NCBI GenBank assembly: GCA_013180625.2
Contig: SNVD02007534.1
Location: 229,572 to 293,571 of the forward strand
Direction: 5' to 3'
Source: Boswellia sacra
Taxonomy: Eukaryota > Streptophyta > Magnoliopsida > Sapindales > Burseraceae
Length of the DNA stretch: 64,000 nucleotides
Positions 11,366-23,352 of the stretch are shown here, piece by piece; position 1 is the stretch's first letter, and every line of letters starts with the position of its first letter. The notes below the pieces were generated by a model. It saw nothing but the letters and a program-made list of their open reading frames with translations. It did not search any database and had not been told where the DNA came from. The position numbers and the translations under genes were made by a program.

Positions 11366-13464
11366 TATGAACGAGGCTTTCATTCTTCTAGAGTGTTTGT
11401 GACCACAACACTGTGTCAAACCTCTTTTAAGACTTAAGGGAACATAAACGAGTCATGGGCATGTTTGGAGAAATGGAGTCTCCACATAATTATTCAATTG
11501 GGAATGAATGAGGGCAATCTGATCCCTTACTTCAGGACCTAAACTATTCTCATCCCTTCAAAGATGGGCTCAGAAAGTTAGTTTCGAGCCCTTCACCTCG
11601 CCTGGATCAAACCTCCACTAGGGTATACCAACTAAAAATATCTCATGTTATTACACTAGTCCGATTAAATGGTTTGTTTTATGCAAACGTTCCACTTTTA
11701 TCTTTTTTAAGACCAATATGGTGATTTCATTAAATAACAACTACATATTCATACAAAGAAAGAGGGAGGAAATAAGACGTTCTCCTTGCTTGGGAGTTGA
11801 GAGAAGGCTTTCTTGGACGGTAATGCCACTATTTAGCCACAGTCATTTCGATGGTATCCCGAGATTGAAGAGATTGAATTCCATTCCTTTTCAAATATGA
11901 GGAAAATAAAATAAACTCTACTTCTAATACTTCAAATATTCAAAAATATTCCATACATGGCATATTCATGCAAATCATAAAATTCAATAAGTAATCAATT
12001 TTAGATTTGATAAATAAAGGAATTCCTCACCACCATAGGTGTGTCGACTCCATGCTTATCAAGCCTCTTCATACATAGTCATGTTACTCATACATATATT
12101 CAAGTATTCTAAGTGATGGTCCCTTGCCATCAATATGAGTCCACCACCATTTCAGGGCATCATACAATTATTCAATTGGATTTCTAAACATGATATTTAA
12201 ATAAAGTCAATTAATCAATTAATATTAAATACAAAGCCATAATCTAGACTTATAGCACTTCGACCTAGATTTGATAATTTTTATCCTGGTAATTCTACTT
12301 ATTACTATTCTAGCATTTGATTATAATTCTAAATATAGCAAGTTCTAGGCTAGCATGGCATTTCTAGCCTAATCACATTAATCAAGATCAAACACGGCTG
12401 TTCTAGCCTGATTCAAGCATTTAAGGGTAAATATGGTAATTCTTACCTATTCTATGCTATTTCCTATCATACTTCAAAAATCATAAGCTTTTCTAGCATG
12501 ATTCTAATCATATGCTCTTAAGCATGATTCTAAGCATTTGTAAAGAAAATAAATTTCTAAACATGTTTATATTAAAGGAGGAAAAGCAAACTTACTTTGA
12601 CAACTTATCCATCGCACAAAACAAATAAGGATTAGAACAATTCATAATAGCTCAGAACATGCACCTAAGCATCAAAATAAATCCTAAACATGCTTGTTCT
12701 AAGCAAAAACGAACCTAAGCATGCTTAACTCTAAGTAAGAAAAATAAAGAAGAAAAATAGGGGGAGAAGAGAGAACTGCTTTCAGGAGGTACCCTTTACG
12801 AGTTTATAGCAATATAAAACGCCTGAAAACTTTAGAGTAGAAAAGACTCATTGAATTCTCAAGTGTGTCTTCAATAGGGAGAAGAGATGAATCTGATGTG
12901 TGTTGGAAAGTGAGGAGGAGGGTTTATATAGTTGAGAGTTAGAATTGAAAAAGGAAGCAAAATAAAAAAAGGAAGGTTTTAAACGAAATTTTTCAAATAA
13001 AAGGACAATAGTTGGCTGACTATTGCAAGACTATCAGCTGACACTCTAATAGCCAACCAGCTATTGGTAGATTACTAGCTGGCAGTGTAATAGTCAACTG
13101 ACTAGCTCACAACCGTTGGCCGGTCGCAGCCCACCAGAGCCTCTAATTTTTGCATTTTTCCAATGTAGTCCCTTCTGACCTTTAGCCATTCGATCGTGCG
13201 CAACTCTTCGAGTTCAACTTTGATTTGCAATTCGTAAAATTTTGTATAAACTATACAACCGTAGTTCGCAACAGTACATGATTCATCATCATATTCCTCC
13301 TAGAATAATTTCTATGAGTTTTTGAAGTTATGTGTAAGTTTTTTAGACTCGGGCTAGTTTCTTCTCACCTTTATTCCTTTAGCTTCCAAGGGAATTTTGG
13401 TCATTTTTATTGCTCAATGTTCATCTTCATTTGACCATCATGCCTTAAAAATATAGTTTTTGTA
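11366..13464 (-). repeat. LTR A1 (minus-strand Tat relative)
   Basis: On the plus strand it runs from TATGAACGAGGC to TTTTTGTA. It is flanked by a PBS on the left and by a PPT-like sequence (CTACCCACTTTT on the plus strand) on the right, so it was joined to internal sequence on both sides. A TATA box (TATATAAA on the minus strand) lies at about 12922-12930, with a U3 short-repeat block at 13010-13130. Confidence 0.8.
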
Positions 13465-13510
13465 GTTGGACTACCCACTTTTCTTTAGATTAAAGGGCAC
13501 ACGAGAAAAA

Positions 13511-14460
13511 GAGGATTAGGGTATCGTTTTGATGAAGACACATGACCAACTAGGGGTAAGAGGACCGTTGTGTTTGCGAAATCGAAAGAGGTTGTGTATG
13601 TAGGGGAGGCAGAGCCATGGAGCTATAATGGGATCCTGAAGCAAGGGTTTGAAATCCTTACGGATATGATGAACCCTAAGGCTCAAGAGATTAGTGAACT
13701 TGACAAAGAAATGGAAAAGCTGATACTACGAGAGAAAGCAGTGAAATACGTAGCACACTCAAATGGGGAAACTTCTGTTGTCTTGGTCACCCTAATTGAA
13801 GAAGAAATGATGGATATTTATCGTGAAGATGTTTTCATTCCTGAATTATTTAGGATGCTTTTTTGGTAAATAAATTTGATGCAATGAAATATAACTTTGC
13901 TTACTTGTGTGATGCTTTTCCTCAAGGTAACATGCATGAATTTCATTCAAAAAGCATATTTGACATACATCTCATGAACACTCATCATATTAGTCTTGGT
14001 ATAACTAATAATCCAAAGAGTAACATATGCATTGCTCACAATACAACTCTCGAAGAAAGAGGGAAATTCGAGAAAATATTAAAAGAACACGAGGAAGTAT
14101 TCCTTTAGTCCTATGATGACATAACAAGAGTCAGTCATAGCATAGTTATGCGGCTAGTTAAGTAGAAGTTGAGAAGGATGAGCGTATAATGGGCACAAAA
14201 AATAAAAGAAGAGGTCACCAAGTAGAGAAAGGCAAAACTCTTACATGTAGTGAACTATTATCAGTGGTTAGCCAACATAGCCTTGGCATCAAAGAAGGAT
14301 AGAAAAGTGAGAACATGTGTAGACTATTAGAATTTGAAAAAAACCTCTCCAAAGGACGATTTTCCTTTGCCACACATAGATGTGGTGGTGGATAGTGTAG
14401 CTTCAACCAAATATTTTCATTTGTCGATTAGTGTAGGAACTTGTAGCCAAATTTGAACAC
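13511..14460 (+). pseudogene. pol: Tat pol fragment: protease-RT linker and start of RT
   Basis: This is a truncated piece of a plus-strand Tat element, the same region as 1200-1800 of E1. It encodes NICIAHNTTLEERGKFEKIL near 14030-14070, the counterpart of the E1 block with NICIALDTTL, then a broken RT start with SPKDDFPLPHIDVVVDSV near 14350-14400. The sequence stops matching at about 14460, just before the RT palm. The upstream junction is with the 3' internal remnant of LTR A1. The first part (13570-13869) is an open 99-codon stretch with no stop. I infer a deletion or template switch and not a complete insertion. Confidence 0.75.
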
Positions 14461-14929
14461 TTCAAGACTATAGAAGGCTCTAGGACCAAGATTTTGTGAG
14501 CACAGGCTTCAAAAATTTGATTTGATTTCTCACCATTTCAATTCCTAGTTATGTCTAAAAACTACCCAAACAAGGCATGCATGCACCTTAAAATCACTAG
14601 ACTATATTGGATAAACAATGATGGGTAAACAGTAACTTATGAACAGTAACAGTAGTTCATTGTTCACAAAAAACTCTCATAATACTGACCTGATTCATCC
14701 TTTTTTACCTCTGTTAATCCTTGTCCAATTTTGACCAGTAAACCTAACCCTATTAGGCTTAGTCTAACAAATTTTTTGGGCTTCTAGAACTTAATCTCAT
14801 TAAGTCTTGAATTGGGCCTTTAATACTCAATTAGGACTAACCCAATTTTGTATAGGCTTTTAATTGATCATATTAACTATACGTCTAGTAATCTAATTAA
14901 TTAAATTGGCCAAAATACTTGTGTGCGAG
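14461..14929. other. Unassigned AT-rich segment
   Basis: About 470 bp without a reading frame and without homology elsewhere in the window. It contains AACAGTAACTTATGAACAG and GTTCATTGTTCAC, words like those in LTR U3 regions, so it may be a fragment of another LTR. Confidence 0.35.
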
Positions 14930-17900
14930 GCTTTCATCCTACCAGAGCATTTGTGACCACGATAGTTTGTCGAATCCTCTTTCGAGACTTAAGGGAACAT
15001 AATCGAGTTATGGGCACGTCTAGAGAAATGGAATCACCATCGAACTATTCAATTGGGAATGAATGTGTGTAATTCGATCCCTCACTTTAAGACCTAAACT
15101 ACCCTCATCCCTTTGGAGATGGGTTTGGAAGGTTAGGTACAAGCTATTTGCCTCGCCCGAATCAAAATCCGACCTCCACTTGGGTATACCAAATTAAAAT
15201 AGCTCATGTTATTATACAATCTACTTAGTATTGTTCATTTTATGCACATATTGTTCGTTTTATCTTCATTAGACAAATAAGGTGATTTTCAATCATGGCA
15301 GTTGTATATTCATACAAAGAAAGAGAAAGGAGAATAGAATTATATTTTCTTTCTAATATGGGGGATAAAGGAGAGGATTACATAGCTCTCTAATAATAAA
15401 AGTAAACTACTTCTAGCACTTCATATATCTCATTCATTCATCCATACAATTAAAGCATTCAATAATAGAAAGCATATTTATGCATATCAAATCAATCAAT
15501 TCTAGACTCGATAAATAGTGAATTCCTCACTATGATATTTGAGTCTATTAAATGCTTATCAAATCTCTATTCATACATTCAATTATTATTATAAGTACTG
15601 GTCACTCCCCATCAACGTGAGTCCACTATCACTTCATTCCCTCGTCTAATTTTTCAATTTTTTATTGACTAATCAATTTTTTTTTTGGGTACATAGAGGT
15701 GCTTCAAAAGTTTGGGCCTTTGACTTGCGAACAACCCCTCTTGGTCTCACTATCTCATTGACCACGTTGTTTGTTACGTTTAAGGTATGCTTTTTAATCT
15801 CTGTTAAGTTGAATCATTTCATTTGGGAATTAAAAGTTCATCAATTTGTTTATTCGTGTGGGCCTACCCAAGGGATATTTACAGCAAAAAAGATGTTGGA
15901 AAGAGGTTTGTGTAGTGCATATTGTGTTTTCCATGTTGCTTCTTTATGGCATGTTAGGGAAAGAAATGCTTTAGTTTGACCATGTGGATGAGGTCAATAT
16001 AAATGGGACTTGCCATCTCATTAATTGAAGCTTGCCTTTAATTTGGGATTGGAAGGCTTTTCCAGGTGAGCACATACAACATTGTGATAAAGTATATCTT
16101 GACACTAAAGCTAGGATTCGGTCCAGGTTAGTTACTCTGTTTATTTTATTATTTAAATAAGCCAGATTTAATTCTCTTACACTAGTTAGTTGTTTTAGGG
16201 TTGGGTTATAGAAAGTTGATCATTGACTTTATGTGGGTGGTACTAGATTGGAAGTAAAATTGATGCTATTTCCTATTATGTTATTGTAGATATGTGGGTA
16301 TGAGAAAGAGATTTTGGGCTTGGTTTTATATGACTTTATGTTTCATATATGATCATAAAATCCTCTATTATTTAAGAATTAATTGCACTTAACATAATTT
16401 AAGTAAAATGGATATGGAATACTATGATTACAAATTAAAATATTAGTTGTGAAGGTTCTGGTGCTCATGAATTTAACCAAGCAAAGAATATAAAGTATTG
16501 AAATACTAAGCCTCTGGAAGCAAAGAGAAAAGGAGAGAGTGGGGACGGGTTAGAGTGAAAGTAAGAGAGAGAATATAAGATGCAAAGAGAAAAGTGAAAT
16601 TAAGAAGAGAAATAAGTGATTTCCATTGCCATTCATTTGTTCATCTCAAGCCTACTTATACAAAGAATTTAGCCTTAATTTTTGACTTTTATAAGAGTTA
16701 TTAATGGCTAAATTCTGAAATTTCTTTTGGTGTATTAAATATGTGTGGGAAAAGTCAATTGAATTCCAATAGTATGCACTAATTTATTTGTTTTAAATAC
16801 ATGGTGGTATAAATGCAATTTATTCAAATATTCTAAGAAAACAATATCTTTAAGCTTTTGACTTATGCTAACTGTTTTTTCTTTTTAATCTTTGACACTC
16901 AACAGCCATGTCCTATTTAGGCTCAATTTGATATTCAATTTTCAAGAAGAATGCCACTAAATGACTTCTATTTTGCCTGCGTAATAGCAACATTAAAACA
17001 AATTATATGTGTTGTTTTTATTTGAAAAGAATTAGTGATTATATATAAACTTAGTGATTATATATACTTATTTATGAATGCAAATGATTAAATGTTGATT
17101 TCTTTTTCTATTTTCTATAGTACATAAACTTTCTATTTTGTTCTGCTTGGTTGCTTGCACATTGCAATACATTTTGAGATAGTATCGGGTGCTGCATTAG
17201 GATTTGAAAGGTATGTAAGCACTATATCTGCAGTTTTGTCTTTTTTTTAGCACCTTAAAGCATACTAATTATTGTGATTAGTGCAATTTCTTAGGATAAC
17301 TGCATTAATCATATTTATTTTGTACCATAATGCGATGTATTTTTATATGTTGAGGAAAAGAGCATTATAATTTCTAACCAATAAATTAAACAATTGTGCT
17401 TTCTACAGTTTGCCTTTTGAATTTCTTTTTTAATGTTAATTGACAAAGAGTATATCACATGGCTAGTTTAAGGGAACTTACCTGGAAATTTATATCTAGA
17501 AATTATGTTTGATAGCTGGCTAGTAACTTAAATTTTTACATATTAATGGTTCGAAAGCCAAGCAAGTATGAGGGCTTGTAAAGCCATCTCCGGCCACAAA
17601 CTGAAAGAATTAATATATTTATTTATTTTTACAATATTGAAAATATGAAGATGCAATTTTGGATAATGAGCCTATTGATGTGTTTTATTGTGATTTCATT
17701 TTTCACTTGTGGTTCTCACAATTTGTTTTTTCAAATTCTTACTAGAAGTGCTTCAAAGACTTGAAGAATGATTGCAAATTCCTTTTGACGAGAGTCAGCC
17801 TGATCATCAAGTACTTTCTTCACTCTTGTGAGATTTGATTTTGCTCTTTTTATTACTTCCACGTTCATCATGCTTTCGATTTTAGTGAATGCAAGGTTAA

Positions 17901-19508
17901 GTACATGAATCAAACCTAGGTGAATATAACCTTCCTACCATTTATAAACAAGACACTTGACCCTTTAAGACAAATGTTACACTGTCTTTTCCCTATGTTT
18001 GGTAGAAAAGTAAAACTAGGATACAATTTTAGCATATTTTGTTGACTATGATGAAGGTGGAAATGTATATAGTACTCTCAATTGGTTATTGTGAGACGTT
18101 TGAAGTTGAATGTTGTTGTTTTGATAATAGTTGTAATTATATTGTTATTTCATACTTAGATTATGAATTTTTTTAACATTTTATAAATAGTTAATTTTCC
18201 TGTATTTTAGATTATATTTTTTTTGTTTCTTGAGAATCATATTTGCCGGCTAAAAACTATCAATTTTTTTTTTAAATAATCATACTTGGCGGCTAAAAAC
18301 TATTAAGTATAGTAGGTACATATTTGGCAATTTGACTGACCGCCAAATAGACTATATTTAGCGGTGCCATTGGTGGCGTTTTCGAAATCGCCAAATATAT
18401 GGTTAGGTGGTAGCCAAAAACCGCAAATGAGAAATTTTCTTGTAGTGAAGCCATAATCTAGAATCATGATACTTCAATCTATATTTGATAATTCTATCAT
18501 GGTAATTCTACCTATTGCTATTTTTGCATAATTCATAACAATTTGTAGTGAATCATGGCATTTCTAACCTAATCATGGTTATCATAACATCTTCTAGCCT
18601 AATTCAACCAATTAAATCAAACATGGCAATTTCAACCAATCAAGGTAATTCATATGTAATTCTGTGTTATTTCCTAGCATGATTATAATCATGTGCTCTT
18701 AAACAAAACTCTAGACATGTGCTCTTAAGCATGATTCTAAGCATGTGCTCCTAAGCATGATTCTAATCATTCACAAAAAATTAACCTCCTAATCATGATT
18801 ATAGATAAAATAGGGGAACTGGACTTGCCTTGGCGCACATTTCCATCTTACAAAACAAACAAGGGTTAAAACAATTCATAATAACTCTAAATATGCTTCT
18901 AAACATCAAAACAAAACCTAGACATGTTTATTCTTAGCATTAGAAAAACCTAAAATGCTTATTCTGAAGCAGGAAAAATAAAGAAGAAATAAAGAGAGAA
19001 AAGGGAGAACTGCTCTCATGACGTACCATTTCTGAGTTTAGAGTAATATAAAACACTTGAAAACAAATTGAATAGAAAAGACTCCATGAATTTTCAAGTG
19101 TGTCTTCAAGAGGCAGAAGTGATGAATTTGATGTGAGTTGAAAAGTGAGGAGAGGAGGTGTTTATATAAGAGGGGGTTGAGTTGAAAAAAGGAAGGAGAA
19201 AACAAACTGGAATGTTTCTAACAAAATTTTCCAAGAATACTTGAAGAACAGCCGGCTAACTATGAGAGGACTACCAACTGGTAATCGGATAGCAAGTCGA
19301 TGGGCTGATTGTGGCCCACTTGTTTTGCATTTTTTCAATGAGTACCCTCTGACCTTCGCATGTTTGATCACACATAAGTTTTCTAATTCAACTACGATTT
19401 GTGATCTGTTAATTTTTATGAAAACCAAACATTTGTAGCTTCGCAATGGTAAATGACTCATCATCATATTCATCTTGAATTAATTTTTATGATTTTTTGA
19501 AGTGATGT
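14930..19508 (-). repeat. LTR A2, split by a CACTA insertion and truncated by A3
   Basis: Two blocks, 14930-15678 and 18448-19508, align end to end with LTR A1. The first begins TGTGTGCGAGGC. The second stops at GAAGTGATGT, where LTR A3 begins without a gap. A TATA box (TATATAA on the minus strand) lies near 19162-19170 and a U3 repeat block at 19240-19320. Confidence 0.8.
15679..18447. mobile_element. CACTA (En/Spm)-type element, left end not found
   Basis: The right terminus reads TTTCTTGTAGTG on the plus strand, that is CACTACAAGAAA, the typical CACTA terminal inverted repeat. Subterminal direct and inverted units around GGCGGCTAAAAAC and CGCCAAATA crowd 18240-18440. The left border with A2 (about 15679) has no CACTA terminus, so that end was lost. 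Inside, 15665-15979 is an open stretch of 104 codons, 16060-16130 looks like an exon (ending GGTCCAG before GTTAGT) and 17731-17913 is a 60-codon minus-strand frame. I recognise none of them. They could be captured host exons or transposase remnants. Confidence 0.6.
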
Positions 19509-21377
19509 TGTGAATGGGGCTTCCATCCTGCCAAAGCATTTGCGACCATGATACTGTACCAAAACCTATTTTGAGAATTAAGAGGGCATGAACGACCTAT
19601 GGCCATGTTTGGAGAATGGAGTTGCCACCCAATTATTCAATTGGGATGAATGGGGGTAATCTGATCCTTCGCTTCAGGACCTAAACTACCCTCATCATTT
19701 AGAGATGGGTTTGGGAATTTAGGTATGAGCCATTCACCTCACCAGGATAAAAATCTGGCTTCCACTAAGGTATACCAAATAAGAATAGCTTACTTTGTTA
19801 TGCAATCCACTTAGTTATTTATTTTATGCACACATTTCAAATTTTATCTTTGTTAGGCATGCGAGGTGATTTCATTCAAGATAGTTGTATATTTATACAA
19901 AGAAAGAGAGAGGAGAACAGAGTTACATTTCCTTTCAAACATGGGCGATAGGGGAGAGGATTATAACAGTTGTTATTCAATAATAAAGTAAATTCTATTT
20001 CTAATACTTCAAATATGGCATTGATTCATTTATTCAAATATCATAAGTATATTCATATATATTTAATACGAACATTCAAATCGAGATTCAATAGATAATG
20101 AATTCCTCACCACTTTATGTGAGTTTATTCAATGTCTATCGAACCTTTTTCATTGTATTATTCAAGTCGTAGCGTATCCATGTTGTATTCATACATTTAT
20201 TCATATCAAAACAACACAAAGCCATAAATAGAATCATGGCACTTCGACTTAGATTTGATAATTCTATCACGGCATTCTCCCCTATTGCTATTCTAGCATA
20301 ACTTAATTAATAATCGAAATTCTAAATATGGCAATTCTAGCCTAGGCATGGCATTTTTGGCCTAATTCAATCAATCAACATCAATTATGGCTATTCTAGG
20401 TCGATTCAACCACTCAAGGGTAAACATAATAATTCTTACCTATTCTTTGCTATTTCCTAGCATGCTTTGAAGCAATTATAAATTTTATTGACATAGTTCT
20501 AATCATGTAATCTTAAGCATGATTCTAATCATGTTTTCTAAAGCATGAATCTAAGCATTTGCAAAAAAAATAAAATCCTATCATGATTCTAAATAAAGAA
20601 AGGAAAGCAGACTTGCCTCAAGACACATTTCCGCCTTGGAAACAAATAAAGGATTAACAAATTCTATAAAATCCTAAACATGCTAATTCTAAGCATAAAC
20701 AAACCTAATCATGCTTATTCTAAAGCAAGAAAAGTAAAGAAGAAAGGAGGAGGGAAGAGAGAGAACTGCTCTCATGATGTACCTTTTCCAAGTTTAAAGC
20801 AATATAAAATGGCTAAAAAATATTTCAGTAGAAAAGACTCCTTGAATTTTCAAATGTCTTAAAGAGGGAGAATAGATGATTTCGATGTGCCCTGAGAAGT
20901 GTGCCCAAGGTGTACTTATACAGGCTTTCTTTTGAGTGAACAAGTGATAAAAGACCAATATGGGATTTTAATGAACAGTGTTGATGGACAGTATCCAAGT
21001 GAACAATGCCACCGATGGTTGAACTTTGTTGGTTAGCAATTGAATAGTACCATTACCAATAAATTGTGCCATCAGTGACCAGTGCACATTGAGTGAATTA
21101 CGTTCAATTGACCATAACTTTTTGTACAGAACTTCAATTTACAATTCATAAATTTTTATAAAACTAGACTTCTGTAACTTCGCAACGTATATGACTCGTT
21201 GTCTCATGATTTATAGATTAATTTCTATAATTTTTTGAAGTTGGTTATTAGTTTTTTAGGTTTTTGATTCTTTGACTTTTCACACTTTTATCCATTTAAA
21301 GGCTCTCTTTGGGCATTTCATATTGCCCAACACATGTTCGCATTCCATCATCAAGCTCAAAAAATCAAGTTTCTATA
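19509..21377 (-). repeat. LTR A3 (3' LTR of E2)
   Basis: Begins TGTGAATGGGGC and is homologous along its length to A1, A2 and A4. The PPT-like sequence lies just right of 21377. Its U3 (about 20975-21090) carries GAACAGTG and ACAGTACC words, the second U3 type seen in this LTR family, also present in A4 and E3. The TATA (TATAAG on the minus strand) lies near 20915. Confidence 0.8.
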
Positions 21378-21534
21378 GTTTGTCATCTACTTTGGAGAGG
21401 TTTGCAAGGCACAGAGATCAACAGAGTACTATTGCCTTGTCTTACCAGTTTTGGTTTTGACTTCTTCATTAACATCTGCATTCTACCACACTTCTTAATG
21501 TTTGCTCTCCTCTTTAATTCTTAGAAAAGAGGTG

Positions 21535-21940
21535 TACCCACTTAAGGGCTAGCATGCCCATTTAAGGGTCGATTAGCATTCTTCTAATGCATGGAATACA
21601 TCTTTGTGATACGTGATGTGCACTCCTCTAGTGATAACAAGTGCATCTTTCTAATGCGTGGAATGCATTCTTATGATACAGGATGTGCACTTTTCTACTG
21701 TGGACATGTGCATCCTTCTAATGCATGGAGTGCATCCTTATGATGCACATTGTGCATTATTTTAGTGCGGACAAGTACATCCTTGAAATACATTCTTATG
21801 ATGCGCGATGTGCACTATTATAGTGCAGACAAATGCATTATTCTAATGCATGAAATGCATCCTTATGATGCGTGAGGTGTACTATTCTATTGCAGAAAAA
21901 TGCATTATTCTACTACATGAAATGCATCGTCATGATGCTA
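21535..21940. repeat. Tandem array, unit about 66 bp, E2 3' region
   Basis: About five to six units with TCTAATGCATGGAATGCATC, CTTATGATGCNNGATGTGCAC and TTCTAGTGCAGACAAGTG. A shorter version of the same array occurs in E7 at 47553-47690. Confidence 0.8.
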
Positions 21941-22740
21941 AGACATAACACTCTTAAGTGCATATATTTCGTAGGGTTTGTTAGTAATCTTCAGTGTACC
22001 TATTTTAAGGGCTTCAAACATTCTTAAATACACCTACTTCTTAGGGTTTTTAACACTTTTGGGTGCACATCTTCTTAAGGCTTGTGCCTGTTCTAGCGGC
22101 TTAAAACACTCTTGAGTGCATCAACTTTCTAGGGTTTCTTCTAATGTATGCCCATTGGGAAAACATTTATCATGCAATGCTTGATAGTCTTTAGACCTTT
22201 TCATTCTTCATGCCTTTAGTTGAATATTCTTCTTTGATCTCTTCAGACTTTGTATTCGTTGGGTTTCATGCCCTTCTTCCAAGTATTCTTCATTTTCTTT
22301 GATCTCTTAAGTCTTTGCATTCATTGGGTTTCATGCCCTTTTTCCAAGTGTTCTTATTTCTACTCTTGATTTCTTCTAGTCCACTAGGAAAAATTCTTGA
22401 TTCATTACGCTTTAACATTCTTGGCTCTTGATCTCTTCAGATTTTGCATTTATAGGAACCTTCAATAGGGAGTTGATATCAAGTTATTGGTTCTCGGATT
22501 CAATATGGATCTCTTCATCGTTCTTGCAAGTTCCTACAAAATGTCAAACAATTTATGATGGCAAATTCAAATAAGTTTTAGATTTTACAGTATTCAATGT
22601 TGTCTTCCAACAAAGCTTCTTTCTACTCTTTATAGTAATTGTTTCATGTGGGTCCAATTATCAAAAATCTATCCTTCAATGCAGCTCAAATTTCTTTTTA
22701 AATTCTTCTTCTTCAAATCCCTTCTTCAAAGTTATCTTCC
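21940..22740 (-). other. E2 3' region: mixed repeats and conserved non-coding sequence
   Basis: 21940-22150 carries units of CACTCTTAAGTGCACCTACTT and CTTAGGGTTT, inverse of the E1 array at 8640-8940. 22190-22540 is the reverse complement of E1 8160-8600 and E3 29530-30050. No conserved reading frame is seen. Confidence 0.65.
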
Positions 22741-22925
22741 TTTTTTAAGGTGGATTTCCTTTTTAAGATAAACTTCAAATTTCCTTTTCAAGATCTGTTC
22801 TTGAAGGTGGACTTCGAATTCTTTCTTCAAGGTAGATGTCTTCTTCAAGGTGACATTGGTTCTTCAAAGTGGATGCCTTCTTCAAGGGAGATGTTTTCTT
22901 CAAGGTCACGTCAAACTTGAACTTC
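22740..22925. repeat. 18-bp tandem array (TTCTTCAAGGTGGATGCC type)
   Basis: About nine degenerate units of CTTCTTCAAGGNNGANNT. The inverse of the E3 array at 29035-29210. Confidence 0.75.
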
Positions 22926-23074
22926 CTTCTTAAAAACAATAGTATTCTTTGATTGTCTTCAACTATGGCAGTTCTCATTTTTATGGTGATCCTTATCTTA
23001 ATATTATTTGTTATAGGCATCTTGTATATAGCACTACTAGAATTGCTTGATCTAGGCTTTTAACACATCATAAT

Positions 23075-23352
23075 GCTTCAAGTAATCATTGACTCCCATC
23101 GAGATGGAGTTGCCTTTACATACCGTGTTGCTAAAGAGAAGTCTAATGGAGATGGAGTTGACTTTGCACATCATGCTACTCGAGAGACTCTCATCGAGAT
23201 GAAGCTAACTTTACACATCATGCTACTTGAGAGAAATCTCATCAAGATAAAGCTGCCTTTGCACATCGTGCTAAACTGAGGAGCCTAATATAGGCGATTT
23301 GAACATTGTACTAAACTAAGGAACTTGATCCTGACGAGTTGCACATCGTGCT
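23075..23352. repeat. 42-bp-type array of E2, left part, cut by E3
   Basis: Units carry TTGCACATCGTGCTA and GAGATGGAGTTG. The array resumes at 32660 after E3, with GTGCT on the left and TTGCT on the right as imperfect target site duplication. Confidence 0.8.

Noticed and set aside
15665..15979. 104-codon frame as a defined gene
   Set aside because: No motif recognised and its first bases lie in LTR A2; kept only as an unidentified piece inside the CACTA-type element.
21535..23352. CRISPR-like arrays
   Set aside because: Units are degenerate and contiguous without unique spacers, and the DNA is plant retrotransposon 3' sequence.
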